Shown: positions 15,142-23,683 of the stretch, piece after piece
How positions within the stretch are numbered: position 1 is the stretch's first letter
Layout: each line of letters begins with the position of its first letter
Source: Lachnospiraceae bacterium
Lineage (GTDB): Bacteria > Bacillota > Clostridia > Lachnospirales > Lachnospiraceae
Direction: 5' to 3'
Length of the DNA: 32,677 bases
Assembly: GCA_029062895.1 (NCBI GenBank)
Contig: JAIDPF010000096.1
Span: 1-32,677, forward strand
The notes under the pieces: model-generated
Seen by the model: only the letters and a program-made list of their open reading frames with translations
Databases searched by the model: none
What the model was told of the DNA's origin: nothing
Position numbers and translations under genes: made by a program

Positions 15142-16461
15142 ATGCACCAGTCAGATGAGGAAATCATGGACCTTGACAACAACATGGATTACGACGATAT
15201 GCCCTATGATCCACTACAGCGCCGTTTCGCAGACAATCTATCTATGGACGAAGAAGATCTTGACCAGTATCTGAGTGATCAAGTCAACGCCACCCTATCG
15301 GATGAGGAATTGGATGATGATGCTGTCAATGCTGATTTATGGGAGGATTCCTCTATTGATGACGACGATTCCATGATGTACAGCAGAAAACAGTCTCAAA
15401 AAATGTCCGGAGCCGGGAAACTGCCGCGCAAAAAACGCGCTGCCCGTTCCCTCTCCATTTTGGCAGGGATTCTTACCTTAACAACTTTATGTTCGCTGGG
15501 ACTATGTCTCTATATGCTGATCACCCCCTACATCAAACCTACAACCTCCGGTTCGATCATCGAAAACGGAGAAGATGCGCCCGTTTTTTATTCACAGGAA
15601 GAAGTAGACATTCTGATGGAAGAGGCAGCCTTAGCTCATGAGCAGGAGTTAAAAAATGAGATTATGAACCAACTGTCATCAGAAAATCCCAATCTCAATG
15701 ATACCCTCCGCTGGCTGTATTCTGATTTTGTTCTTTATCAGGATAACGGCAGTTATCATTTTGTTCCTATTTCAGATACGATCGAACGCAACACTTTGGA
15801 ACGCGGTAATCTTTCTGTTTCGGAAAACGGAGAAATCTCCTATACCTCGCAGAATGGTACTTCCGCAAGAAAAGGCATCGACGTCTCACAGCATCAGGGC
15901 GATATAGACTGGGAACAGGTTGCGGCATCCGGCGTGGAATTGGCCATTATACGCGCAGGAATCCGCGGGTATGGAACCGGCGCACTGGTAACTGATGAAT
16001 ATTTTGAACGCAACATGGAAGGCGCTGCTGCCAACGGCATCGACATCGGCGTTTACTTCTTCACTCAGGCCATCACTGTAGAGGAAGCTCTGGAGGAAGC
16101 ACAGTATGTTCTCGAACTGATTGCGCCTTATGACATCACCTATCCCATCGTCATAGACGTGGAAAACCCTAACGCCAGCGCAAGAGCCAATGCGCTTACG
16201 CAGGCGCAGCGCACGGAGATCGTTTCCGCTTTCTGCGACGCCATTGCAGAAGCTGGCTATACTCCTATGATCTATGGTGGTGTCTATTCCCTATTTGGAA
16301 TGTTGGACATTGAACAGATCAATCATTATAAAATATGGTTTGCATTTTATAACGATTACATTTATTATCCTTATCAGATGCAGATGTGGCAATACACCGA
16401 CAAAGGCAGTATTCCTGGTATTGAAGGGGCAGTCGATCTAAATCTGTGGTTTTTGGATTAA
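15142..16461 (+). CDS. Membrane-anchored GH25 lysozyme-type muramidase
   Basis: 439 residues. The first ~90 are intensely acidic (repeated runs of Asp and Glu) and predicted cytosolic. A basic stretch, KLPRKKRAARS, then leads to one TM helix (about 103-127), a type II anchor. After an extracytoplasmic linker with a short helical region, the GH25 domain starts at about residue 244 with KGIDVSQHQGDIDW, the catalytic-barrel signature. It continues with AIIRAG, GVYFFTQA, the acidic catalytic strand YPIVIDVEN (about 335), and a C-terminal QMWQYTDKGSIPGIEG plus DLNLWF. It should cleave the MurNAc-GlcNAc bond of peptidoglycan at the cell surface. The start has AAGGAGAAGC upstream. First gene of a short plus-strand block. 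Confidence 0.93.
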   Translation: MHQSDEEIMDLDNNMDYDDMPYDPLQRRFADNLSMDEEDLDQYLSDQVNATLSDEELDDDAVNADLWEDSSIDDDDSMMYSRKQSQKMSGAGKLPRKKRAARSLSILAGILTLTTLCSLGLCLYMLITPYIKPTTSGSIIENGEDAPVFYSQEEVDILMEEAALAHEQELKNEIMNQLSSENPNLNDTLRWLYSDFVLYQDNGSYHFVPISDTIERNTLERGNLSVSENGEISYTSQNGTSARKGIDVSQHQGDIDWEQVAASGVELAIIRAGIRGYGTGALVTDEYFERNMEGAAANGIDIGVYFFTQAITVEEALEEAQYVLELIAPYDITYPIVIDVENPNASARANALTQAQRTEIVSAFCDAIAEAGYTPMIYGGVYSLFGMLDIEQINHYKIWFAFYNDYIYYPYQMQMWQYTDKGSIPGIEGAVDLNLWFLD

Positions 16462-16473
16462 ACTACTTTTTTT
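16446..16473 (+). terminator. Weak terminator overlapping the lysozyme stop codon
   Basis: GTGGTTT and AAACTAC form a 7-bp stem with one G-U pair around a 7-nt loop, followed by seven T residues. The TAA stop lies within the hairpin. Confidence 0.4.
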
Positions 16474-16525
16474 CCGTTATAATTTATGATATAATGATCA
16501 GATATAAAAAATAAGGAGTTTTCCC

Positions 16526-16918
16526 TTGGAAGAGCGTAATAATACATTTACCATACTTTCACTGATTTTCGGAATCCTCACCTTTCTTACCCTGCTCTCG
16601 GTGATCTTTCCCTTTTTCTTTGGAAGTCTTTCAATTATTTTTGCCGTTTTGTCAAAAGGAAGCTCGTTGAAGATGAATTCTCTGGCAAAAACAGCCGTCG
16701 CGCTCTCTTTGTCCGGCATCATACTGATCACCGCTTTGGTAGGAGGTACGACGTACCGGCTTATGACCGATGAAGAATACCGTGCTGCGGTAAGCGCTGA
16801 ATTTGAAAGAATCAACGGCATCACTTTAGAAGAATATATGGATTTATTAGAAGAAGTATATAAAACAGGGGAAATCCCTGATGAATGGTCTGAACAATTA
16901 GAAAGGATGGGATACTGA
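16526..16918 (+). CDS. Small two-TM membrane protein (DUF4190-like)
   Basis: 130 residues with two hydrophobic helices at about 9-40 and 55-75. They are separated by a short loop containing LSKGSSLKMNSLAKTAVAL, a pattern seen in DUF4190-like small membrane proteins. A charged C-terminal tail of about 50 residues follows. I take the TTG at 16526 as the start because AAGGAG ends 7 nt before it and no ATG lies nearby. A TATAAT at 16490-16495 could be its -10. It ends one base before the next gene, so the two are coupled. Function unknown. Confidence 0.75.
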   Translation: MEERNNTFTILSLIFGILTFLTLLSVIFPFFFGSLSIIFAVLSKGSSLKMNSLAKTAVALSLSGIILITALVGGTTYRLMTDEEYRAAVSAEFERINGITLEEYMDLLEEVYKTGEIPDEWSEQLERMGY

Positions 16919-16919
16919 T

Positions 16920-17432
16920 ATGGCAGGTCGAATCGGACCGGTTGGATCCGGATATGGAATCTATGGCATTTATTTTCCTTGGTCATCAGCGGACAGAACC
17001 AATGCTGTTTCTGCTTCTGAAAAGCCCGGAGAAGCATCCTTGGAAGACGGCTCTTTAAGTTCTTCCAGAGCGGTCAAAAAGACGGAATGTCAAACCTGTA
17101 AGAATCGCAAATATGTAGACGGCTCCGACGAGATGGTCTCCTTTAAGGCGCCTGCCAAGATGAGTCCCGGACGTGCGGCAGCAGGTGTGCGCGCTCATGA
17201 ACAGGAACACGTCAACAATGCCTTTGAAAAAGCAGCAAAAGCTGACGGCAAAGTGCTGCAGGCAAGTGTTGCCCTAAAAACGGCTATCTGCCCGGAATGT
17301 GGCAGGGCTTATATTGCCGGCGGAACCACAACCACAAAAATCGCATACAAAAAAAACGATCCTTATTCGGAAAACCAAAAATCTATGCAGCAGGAAGCTG
17401 CAACTGGAAATAACATTGATATTGCAGTATAA
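16920..17432 (+). CDS. SprA-related putative metalloprotease-like protein with HExxH motif
   Basis: 170 residues. The N-terminal 50 are Gly/Ser-rich and low in complexity. A CQTCKNRKYVDGSD segment (about 58-71) is followed by an HExxH-type motif in AHEQEHVNNA (about 97-106). A second cysteine pair, CPECGRAY, lies at about 124, then a Thr-rich stretch GGTTTTK. This combination of CxxC, HEQEH and CPxCG matches the SprA-related family as I remember it. The motif suggests a zinc site, but peptidase activity is unproven for such small proteins. No signal peptide is seen. It starts one base after the stop of the preceding gene and lies between a lysozyme operon and a DUF975-like gene. Confidence 0.8.
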   Translation: MAGRIGPVGSGYGIYGIYFPWSSADRTNAVSASEKPGEASLEDGSLSSSRAVKKTECQTCKNRKYVDGSDEMVSFKAPAKMSPGRAAAGVRAHEQEHVNNAFEKAAKADGKVLQASVALKTAICPECGRAYIAGGTTTTKIAYKKNDPYSENQKSMQQEAATGNNIDIAV

Positions 17433-17441
17433 AAAAGAATT

Positions 17442-17470
17442 AGAGTAGCAAGCTGCTCTGACATGGAGGA
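17442..17470 (+). repeat. Hairpin plus Shine-Dalgarno repeat, copy B (module iii)
   Basis: AGAGTAGCAAGCTGCTCT (8-bp stem with one T-G pair) is directly followed by GACATGGAGGA. Against copy C the outer stem bases differ on both arms yet still pair, which points to a conserved structure. Confidence 0.7.
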
Positions 17471-17483
17471 TATTCAGAATCAA

Positions 17484-18158
17484 ATGCTTGAAATCAACAG
17501 TCCTACACAATTAAAAGCATCCGCAAGAAATAGCCTGACCGGGCATTATTCCTTCCTTATTTCCATACTGCTTACAGTCGGTATCATTTCCTTTCTCTTT
17601 TATATATTGGTTTATCCATTGACTCCCTTTGTTTCTCTGATCATACATCTGTTTTCTTTTCACATATGCCGGATTTATCTGATGACATTCAGTGGAGAAA
17701 AAGCAACCATCAAGGACCTATTTATCGGCAATCCGGACCGCGCAAAAGAAATGCAGGCGGGATATGCCGCCTGCATCTTAACTTTGATCCAATTTTTATG
17801 TATGCTGCCTTCCAATATCCTGTCTCTTAATGCAAATAGCAGTTCCGTCATGTTTTTACTCTATTGCATTACCCTCACAGTCGGAATGGCAGTTTTTTGT
17901 TATATCTATCTCTGTCTTTTTCCAATCTACTATCTTGTATCGGACTGTCCTGCCGAAACGATAACAGAAACGATAAGAATGGCTGTCTTTATCAGCAAAG
18001 GACACCGTTTCCGCCTGTTTTATCTGATTGCCAGCTTTCTGCCGCTCCTTCTTTTAAGTCTGCTTTCTTTCGGCATAGGTCTGCTGTGGGTCATCCCGTA
18101 TATGCAGGCAACACTGACGCATTATTATCTCAACCTTACGGCAAGTAAAAGCAATTAG
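17484..18158 (+). CDS. DUF975-like polytopic membrane protein
   Basis: A membrane protein of 224 residues from ATG 17484, or 231 from ATG 17463. I prefer 17484: the 17463 ATG lies inside the repeated GACATGGAGGA module, where ATGGAGGA serves as the ribosome site in the other copies, and the protein then starts close to the LKASARNSLTGHYSF segment typical of DUF975. The spacing of about 13 nt is long, so this is not settled. About five hydrophobic segments follow, with a short cytosolic region KDLFIGNPDRAKE between the second and third and a final GLLWVIPYMQATLTHYYLNL. The stop codon is fused to the repeat at 18158-18193. Function unknown. Confidence 0.8.
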   Translation: MLEINSPTQLKASARNSLTGHYSFLISILLTVGIISFLFYILVYPLTPFVSLIIHLFSFHICRIYLMTFSGEKATIKDLFIGNPDRAKEMQAGYAACILTLIQFLCMLPSNILSLNANSSSVMFLLYCITLTVGMAVFCYIYLCLFPIYYLVSDCPAETITETIRMAVFISKGHRFRLFYLIASFLPLLLLSLLSFGIGLLWVIPYMQATLTHYYLNLTASKSN

Positions 18159-18193
18159 ATTGAAAAATAAGCTCGATAGCTTATTTTTCAATC
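18158..18193 (+). repeat. 36-bp perfect hairpin abutting a stop codon (module i)
   Basis: Arms are GATTGAAAAATAAGC and GCTTATTTTTCAATC with loop TCGATA. Its first base is the G of the TAG stop of the DUF975-like gene. It matches 9434-9469 except for one loop base. Confidence 0.75.
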
Positions 18194-18223
18194 GCAAATT
18201 TGTGCCTACGGTACAAATTTGCG
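18193..18223. repeat. AT/GC hairpin in the convergent gap
   Basis: CGCAAATTTGTGCC pairs with GGTACAAATTTGCG (14 bp including one G-U pair) around a 3-nt loop. It is the second of four consecutive hairpins between the convergent genes. Confidence 0.65.
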
Positions 18224-18247
18224 GGTTATGGAAAGGCATAGTTATTA

Positions 18248-18323
18248 GTGTGAAAAGCACTTCTAACCGCTCGCAGCAGAGGCTGCTTCGCAGAGAAGTG
18301 CTATGTTTCACACCGAAAAACGC
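18248..18323 (+). repeat. Large hairpin overlapping the shared motif GTTTCACACCGAAAAACGC (module ii)
   Basis: GTGTGAAAAGCACTTCT (from 18248) pairs with AGAAGTGCT plus TTTCACAC (to 18313), with a 3-nt bulge and an inner GCAGC/GCTGC stem. The 19-bp module GTTTCACACCGAAAAACGC at 18305-18323 recurs once more, on the minus strand at 32154-32172, in the same sense relative to transcription. Confidence 0.65.
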
Positions 18324-18341
18324 CCTTTTGGGGCGTTTTTC
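18315..18341. terminator. Bidirectional rho-independent terminator between convergent genes
   Basis: GAAAAACGCCC and GGGCGTTTTTC form an 11-bp stem with a 5-nt loop, T-rich on one end and A-rich on the other. It serves prfB (minus) and the DUF975-like gene (plus). Confidence 0.88.
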
Positions 18342-18343
18342 CT

Positions 18344-19469
18344 TTATTCCACCTGTTCCAGAGTTCCCTGACTTTTCTTCTTCAGATACGCATTGATAAA
18401 TCTGTCAATATCACCGTCCAACACCGCGCCTGCATTGGCTGTTTCCTCTGCGGTACGGTTATCCTTTACCAGCTGATAGGGCTGTAGAAAATAGGATCTG
18501 ATCTGGCTTCCCCAGCCGATGGCTTTCAGATCGCCCTGAATGCCTTTCAGCTTTGCCTCTTCCTCTGCCTCCTTGATCGCTAGGAGCTTTCCCCGTAACA
18601 TCTGCATGGCTTTGTCCTTGTTCATATGCTGCGACCGCTCGTTCTGGCACTGTACCACGACTCCGGTAGGAAAATGCGTGATCCTGATGGCTGACGACGT
18701 CTTATTGATATGCTGACCGCCTGCGCCGCTGCTTCGATACGTATCAATACGGATATCTTCATCTTTGATCTCTATCCCGGCGTCTCCTTCGATTTCCGGC
18801 ATAACATCCACGGAAACAAAAGACGTCTGCCTCTTGCCCTGTGCATTGAATGGAGAAATGCGCACCAGCCGGTGCACGCCCTGTTCTGATTTCAGATACC
18901 CGTAAGCGTTTTCCCCATTGATCTGGAAAGAAACAGATTTGATTCCTGCTTCATCCCCCTCCAGATAATCCAGCGTTTCTACCGAAAATCCCTTCTTCTC
19001 CGCCCAGCGGCAGTACATACGATACAGCATGCTGCCCCAGTCGCAACTCTCCGTACCGCCTGCCCCGGCATTGATCCGAAGGATCGCATTGCTTTTATCA
19101 TACTCACCGGTCAACAGTGTACTCAATCTGATATTTTCCAGCTTTTCTATAAAATCATCCAACTCTGTCCGGATCTCCGGTATCAGTTCAGGATCATTTT
19201 CCTCGTATCCCATCTCAATCAGCGTCAGGATATCATCATACGCCGTCTGTAAATGGTCACACAGCTCCACCGTATCTTTCAGGTTCTTTGATTCCTTCAT
19301 CAATTGATTGGACCGCTCCGGATCATCCCAGAAACCGGGCTCCGACATCTGCATATCCAGTTCTTCGATCCTTTTTGACTTATTTGCTAAGTCAAAGTGA
19401 ATCCCTCACTTCCGCTAATGGACTTTCGTAGGTTAGTAATTCAGTTTTCATCTGGTCAAGTTCTACCAC
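18344..19469 (-). CDS. prfB: Peptide chain release factor 2 with programmed +1 frameshift
   Basis: RF2 recognises UGA and UAA and triggers peptide release. Translation starts at GTG 19469 behind AAAGGTGGTGA and reads 25 codons to CTT, then meets an in-frame TGA (19394-19392). Slipping +1 over CTTTGAC puts it into the long frame, which begins Asp-Leu-Ala and continues to 18344, giving 374 residues. AGGGA lies just upstream of the slip codon as the internal stimulatory Shine-Dalgarno-like element. The SPF anticodon-like tripeptide occurs in RISPFNAQG and the catalytic GGQ in SSGAGGQHINKTSSA (about residue 250). It should be self-regulated: low RF2 favours frameshifting. It follows secA by 35 bp, so secA-prfB are probably cotranscribed. 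The last bases of the gene lie next to a terminator. Confidence 0.97.
19374..19397 (-). promoter_or_regulatory. RF2 frameshift site with overlapping stem-loop
   Basis: The slip heptamer CTTTGAC is at 19397-19391 on the minus strand. TTTGACTTA and TAAGTCAAA (9 bp, perfect) with a 5-nt loop span 19396-19374, so the slippery bases and the stop codon are themselves part of the 5' arm. Confidence 0.8.
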
Positions 19470-19504
19470 CGCGTTCACCACCTTTATATTTTATTTTTAT
19501 ATGA

Positions 19505-22084
19505 TCAATGCTGACCGTTCATCACTTTACTCATACAGCATAACTTAAATTTCTTTCCACTACCGCAGGGACACGGGGAATTAGGATAGATCTTAATCGC
19601 TTCCCTTTTGACCGGCCCACGCTGCACGGTATCGTCCTTATTCGTGCCGGTTACCTTCGCAACCTGCTCACGTTCTACCTTCTGCTCCACTTTGATATGG
19701 AAAAGAAGCTTGACCGTATCTTCCTTAATGGCCGCCGTCATGCTGTCAAACATATCGTACCCGCTCATCTTATATTCCGCCACCGGATTTTTATTCGCGT
19801 AAGCGGCAAGTCCTATTCCCTGACGCAGCTGATCCATATCATCGATATGATCCATCCACTTCCGGTCAATTACCTTAAGCAGGATCACCCGCTCCACCTC
19901 ACGGATCGCTTCTTCCTGCGGAAATTCCGCTTCCTTAGCTTCGTACAGTTTCACCGCTTCTTCTTTTAACTGCTGTTTCAAGCTGTCCTTCTTATGCTCC
20001 ACACGGTCTAACTCCACCGTCTCCAATGGCACGATAGGAAGCAGCAGGGAATTTAACTCATTCAGATCCCACTGTTCCGAATGGGCATCATCGGAAATGC
20101 AGGTATCCACTGCATTTTCCGTAATGTCCGTAATCATCTTATAGATGACATCGCGCATACTCTCGCCGTTCAATACACGAAGTCGTTCCGCATAGATGAC
20201 TTCTCTCTGTTCATTCATAACCTGATCGTACTCTAACAGATTACGGCGGATGCCGTAGTTTCTACTTTCAATACGCTGCTGCGCTTTTTCGATAGCACCG
20301 GAAAGCGCCTTATGCTCGATCTCCTGATACTGCGGAATTCCTAACGCCGTAAAGATAGAGATCAGACGTTCCGAGCCGAATAATCTCATCAGCTCATCCT
20401 CCAGAGAAATATAGAATACGGATTCACCGGGATCGCCCTGACGTCCGGAACGTCCACGCAACTGATTATCAATACGTCTGGATTCATGACGCTCCGTACC
20501 AATGATCAAAAGGCCACCCGCTTCTTTCGCTTTTTCATCCAGCTTGATATCCGTACCACGCCCCGCCATATTGGTAGCAATCGTCACAGCGCCATGGATT
20601 CCCGCATCGGCTACAATCTCCGCTTCCATCTCATGAAACTTCGCGTTAAGCACCTTATGCTGGATTCCTGCTTTGGTCAGACGCCTGCTCAACTCCTCTG
20701 AAGCATCAATATTGATCGTACCGACCAAAACCGGCTGCATCTTTGCATGCGCAGCTTTTACCTCTTCTACGATCTCATGCAGTTTTTCCTCTTTTGTCTT
20801 ATATACCCTGTCCTGACGATCAATTCTGGCTACCGGCCTGTTGGTGGGAATTTCGATGACGTCCATTCCATAAATCTCACGGAATTCCTTTTCCTCTGTC
20901 AGTGCCGTACCTGTCATACCTGATTTTTTTTCAAATTTATTAAAGAAATTCTGAAAAGTAATGGTTGCCAATGTTTTGGATTCGCGCTTTACCTTGACAT
21001 GTTCTTTTGCCTCGATCGCTTGATGAAGACCATCAGAAAAACGACGTCCCGGCATGATACGTCCGGTAAACTGGTCAACGATCATAACTTTATCGTCACT
21101 CACTACATAATCCTGATCCTTAAACATCAGATTATGCGCCCGCAGCGCAAGGATAACATTGTGCTGGATCTCCATATTCTCCGGATCAGCAAGGTTCGTC
21201 AGCTGGAAGAAACGTTCCACCTTTGCTACGCCCGCCTCCGTCAGATTGATCACCTTATCCTTTTCATTAACGATAAAATCGCCCGTCTCCTCACGATCAA
21301 TCTTCATGATGGCATCCATCTTGGAAAGGTCTTCCATATCCTGACCACGCTTCATCTGCTTTGCCAGAATATCACATACTTCATAAAGCTTTGTGGATTT
21401 ACCGCTCTGACCTGATATGATCAGCGGAGTACGCGCCTCATCGATCAATACCGAATCGACCTCATCAATGATCGCGTAATGCAGTCCCCGCAGCACTAGC
21501 TGCTCCTTATAGATAACCATATTGTCACGAAGATAGTCAAAACCAAGCTCATTGTTAGTAACATATGTGATATCACATGCATACGCTTCCCGTCTTTCCT
21601 CTGATTTCATGGAATTCAGAATCACACCTACTTTTAGCCCCAGAAATTCATGGGCCTGCCCCATCCATTCCGCGTCACGCTTGGCAAGATAATCATTGAC
21701 CGTAACAATGTGGACACCCTGACCGGTAAGCGCATTCAGATATGCCGGCAACGTAGACACAAGCGTCTTACCTTCACCGGTACGCATCTCTGCAATACGT
21801 CCCTGATGGAGGATGATACCTCCAATCAGCTGTACCCGGTAATGCTCCATGTTCAGAACCCGCTTTGCCGCTTCCCTGACGGTAGCATACGCTTCCGGAA
21901 GCAGATCGTCCAGCGTCTCTCCTTCCTTAAGGCGTTTTTTATATTCATCAGTCTTCCCACGCAGTTCGCTGTCAGACAATGCCTGCATTGTAGGGCGAAG
22001 CGCCTCGATCTTATTTACCAGCGGCTCAATACGCTTCAATTCCCTTTCACTATGTGTTCCAAATACTTTTTCGATTAATTTCAT
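19505..22084 (-). CDS. secA: Preprotein translocase ATPase SecA
   Basis: SecA drives proteins through SecYEG using ATP. The 859-residue protein shows Walker A in [14 protein letters not shown] (about 103), the [13 protein letters not shown] segment, the DEAD-type [17 protein letters not shown] (about 210), the preprotein-crosslinking region, motif [29 protein letters not shown] (about 555), and the scaffold/wing region. It ends in the zinc-binding tail [13 protein letters not shown]. The length is that of the normal housekeeping SecA of Firmicutes, not the shorter accessory SecA2. It has a good promoter directly upstream and is followed by prfB. Confidence 0.98.
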   Translation of the reverse strand: MKLIEKVFGTHSERELKRIEPLVNKIEALRPTMQALSDSELRGKTDEYKKRLKEGETLDDLLPEAYATVREAAKRVLNMEHYRVQLIGGIILHQGRIAEMRTGEGKTLVSTLPAYLNALTGQGVHIVTVNDYLAKRDAEWMGQAHEFLGLKVGVILNSMKSEERREAYACDITYVTNNELGFDYLRDNMVIYKEQLVLRGLHYAIIDEVDSVLIDEARTPLIISGQSGKSTKLYEVCDILAKQMKRGQDMEDLSKMDAIMKIDREETGDFIVNEKDKVINLTEAGVAKVERFFQLTNLADPENMEIQHNVILALRAHNLMFKDQDYVVSDDKVMIVDQFTGRIMPGRRFSDGLHQAIEAKEHVKVKRESKTLATITFQNFFNKFEKKSGMTGTALTEEKEFREIYGMDVIEIPTNRPVARIDRQDRVYKTKEEKLHEIVEEVKAAHAKMQPVLVGTINIDASEELSRRLTKAGIQHKVLNAKFHEMEAEIVADAGIHGAVTIATNMAGRGTDIKLDEKAKEAGGLLIIGTERHESRRIDNQLRGRSGRQGDPGESVFYISLEDELMRLFGSERLISIFTALGIPQYQEIEHKALSGAIEKAQQRIESRNYGIRRNLLEYDQVMNEQREVIYAERLRVLNGESMRDVIYKMITDITENAVDTCISDDAHSEQWDLNELNSLLLPIVPLETVELDRVEHKKDSLKQQLKEEAVKLYEAKEAEFPQEEAIREVERVILLKVIDRKWMDHIDDMDQLRQGIGLAAYANKNPVAEYKMSGYDMFDSMTAAIKEDTVKLLFHIKVEQKVEREQVAKVTGTNKDDTVQRGPVKREAIKIYPNSPCPCGSGKKFKLCCMSKVMNGQH

Positions 22085-22120
22085 ACTGAGTTCAGATCCT
22101 TTCGCTTACACATAAAAGAT

Positions 22121-22149
22121 ATTATACCAAATATCCTCGGCATTAGCAA
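22121..22149 (-). promoter_or_regulatory. Promoter of secA
   Basis: TTGCTA (22149-22144), 17-bp spacer and TATAAT (22126-22121) on the minus strand. GCGAAAGGATC follows before the ATG at 22084. The -35 lies just after the stop of the lipase-like gene. Confidence 0.8.
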
Positions 22150-22150
22150 C

Positions 22151-23593
22151 TTATAACCCCATCATTTTCAGCTCATTCACAATCTTTACATAAAATTCTA
22201 TAACATCAAAACCCTTGTAATCCTCCTGATGCAGATCGATCATATCCGCATGGGAGACGCCACGCCTGCCAACGGGCCTAATCGTTCCGCGGAAATTTCC
22301 CCATTTTGCAGATTCTTCCGGCACCAGTCCGTCATTGTCCCCGGCAAGCCTTTTCAATACCAGATAAGGGATGCTGCAGAACAATTCGCTATACCACCCC
22401 TTCATCACGGAAGTATAACTTTGATAATAGATGCCCGGATGATCCGGATATTTCCGGTTAAATTCATCGCAATAAGCCGGATCCAGCTCTAAACCGGAAC
22501 GATAGACATCGGGACGTTCATCGCCATAGGCACGGAATCCCCAATCGATACAACGGCAGATAAAACGATATAGCCCCTCCGGCATCTGACGCAGATACGG
22601 CACAAGCGGCGACCCATGATGCGGCGTACAGACCGTCGTCAGAGAAGCCACCTTATCTCCCATTCCCAAAGCGCCGATTGCGTAGCGCGCGTCAATCCCT
22701 CCCTTGGAATGGGCGATGATATTGACCTTGTCGCAATGGTTCTCCGCAAGCATCTGCAGGATCTTGTCTCTGATCACCATGGCATTTTCTTCTGTAACAC
22801 CCCACCCCTCCTGATGACCATAATAAATGACGGCTCCATTCCTCACAAGCTCTTTGGGAACTCTCCCCCAGTAGCTGAACATCTTATGATCGCGGAAGCC
22901 TACGCCATGCAGCATCAGAATCGGATATTTCGTGGCACATATATCTGACTGCGACCGCTGTTCCCTAATTTCATGACGGCAGCATTCATAAACATATTCT
23001 TCCCTTGCTTTCCTGCAAAGATAAAAAAGAAAGCAAAGATGGAGTACCGGAACCCAGAAAAACAACATTACGAGGATACGCTTAAAGATTCCAAGCTGCC
23101 TGCTTGTACACACGACGCGCAGTACGCCGTTGCCCAGAATCCCCAACCAAAGCAGTAAACATACGATGAGGTCTGTCCAGAATACCCATACCACATCCCG
23201 TCCGCTGCAAAAGTTCCACACACGTTTTGCCAGTACCGTATACCAGACCGACTGAAAAAGCAACATCCACAATCCGTAATAAATCAGCAGCCTTCCCCCA
23301 TACAATATTTTCACCCGACGGTTGCCGCTTCTATCCCTGCGAAAAGGGAAAATATGAAGATGGATCAGCCAGTACAGGAGAAAGATGCCGGCAAACACCA
23401 AAAATAAGATCCATGTCAGTCGCATCTCCTGTTCCCATGCCGCGTCGTATGCCAGATAGCAGAGCAGAACCATATGGGGATAAATAACAGCCGTCAGGAC
23501 AAGCCCGATCCCTCTTGCGTAATCAACCACCTTCAGGGCATCCAAAAGTGTAATCACAAATAATATAGCTATTGTAATTCCGATATAAAACAT
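22151..23593 (-). CDS. Polytopic membrane protein with C-terminal lipase-like alpha/beta hydrolase
   Basis: 480 residues in two parts. The first ~200 contain about six hydrophobic helices with short loops rich in Trp and Arg. From about residue 220 an alpha/beta-hydrolase domain begins with YPILMLHGVGFRDHK (oxyanion His-Gly), followed by the nucleophile elbow AHSKGGIDARYA (Ser about 296), a lid-like region, and the acid and His in GDNDGLVPEES and GVSHADMIDL. The elbow, AHSKGG, is lipase-like, so an esterase or lipase acting at the membrane is likely. Substrate unknown. It lies between ptb-buk and secA, with a terminator (23641-23667) between it and buk, so it is probably a separate unit. Confidence 0.85.
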   Translation of the reverse strand: MFYIGITIAILFVITLLDALKVVDYARGIGLVLTAVIYPHMVLLCYLAYDAAWEQEMRLTWILFLVFAGIFLLYWLIHLHIFPFRRDRSGNRRVKILYGGRLLIYYGLWMLLFQSVWYTVLAKRVWNFCSGRDVVWVFWTDLIVCLLLWLGILGNGVLRVVCTSRQLGIFKRILVMLFFWVPVLHLCFLFYLCRKAREEYVYECCRHEIREQRSQSDICATKYPILMLHGVGFRDHKMFSYWGRVPKELVRNGAVIYYGHQEGWGVTEENAMVIRDKILQMLAENHCDKVNIIAHSKGGIDARYAIGALGMGDKVASLTTVCTPHHGSPLVPYLRQMPEGLYRFICRCIDWGFRAYGDERPDVYRSGLELDPAYCDEFNRKYPDHPGIYYQSYTSVMKGWYSELFCSIPYLVLKRLAGDNDGLVPEESAKWGNFRGTIRPVGRRGVSHADMIDLHQEDYKGFDVIEFYVKIVNELKMMGL

Positions 23594-23640
23594 TCTCTTT
23601 TTCCTTATTGTGTGCTTTTCATTCTGTTTTTAATACCAGA

Positions 23641-23667
23641 AAAGCTGCCACAAACCGTGGCAGCTTT
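23641..23667 (-). terminator. Terminator after buk
   Basis: AAAGCTGCCAC and GTGGCAGCTTT form an 11-bp stem with a 5-nt loop, 17 bp downstream of the buk stop codon. The following T-run is short (four T). Confidence 0.8.
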
Positions 23668-23683
23668 CATCAAAACAGCGCTA

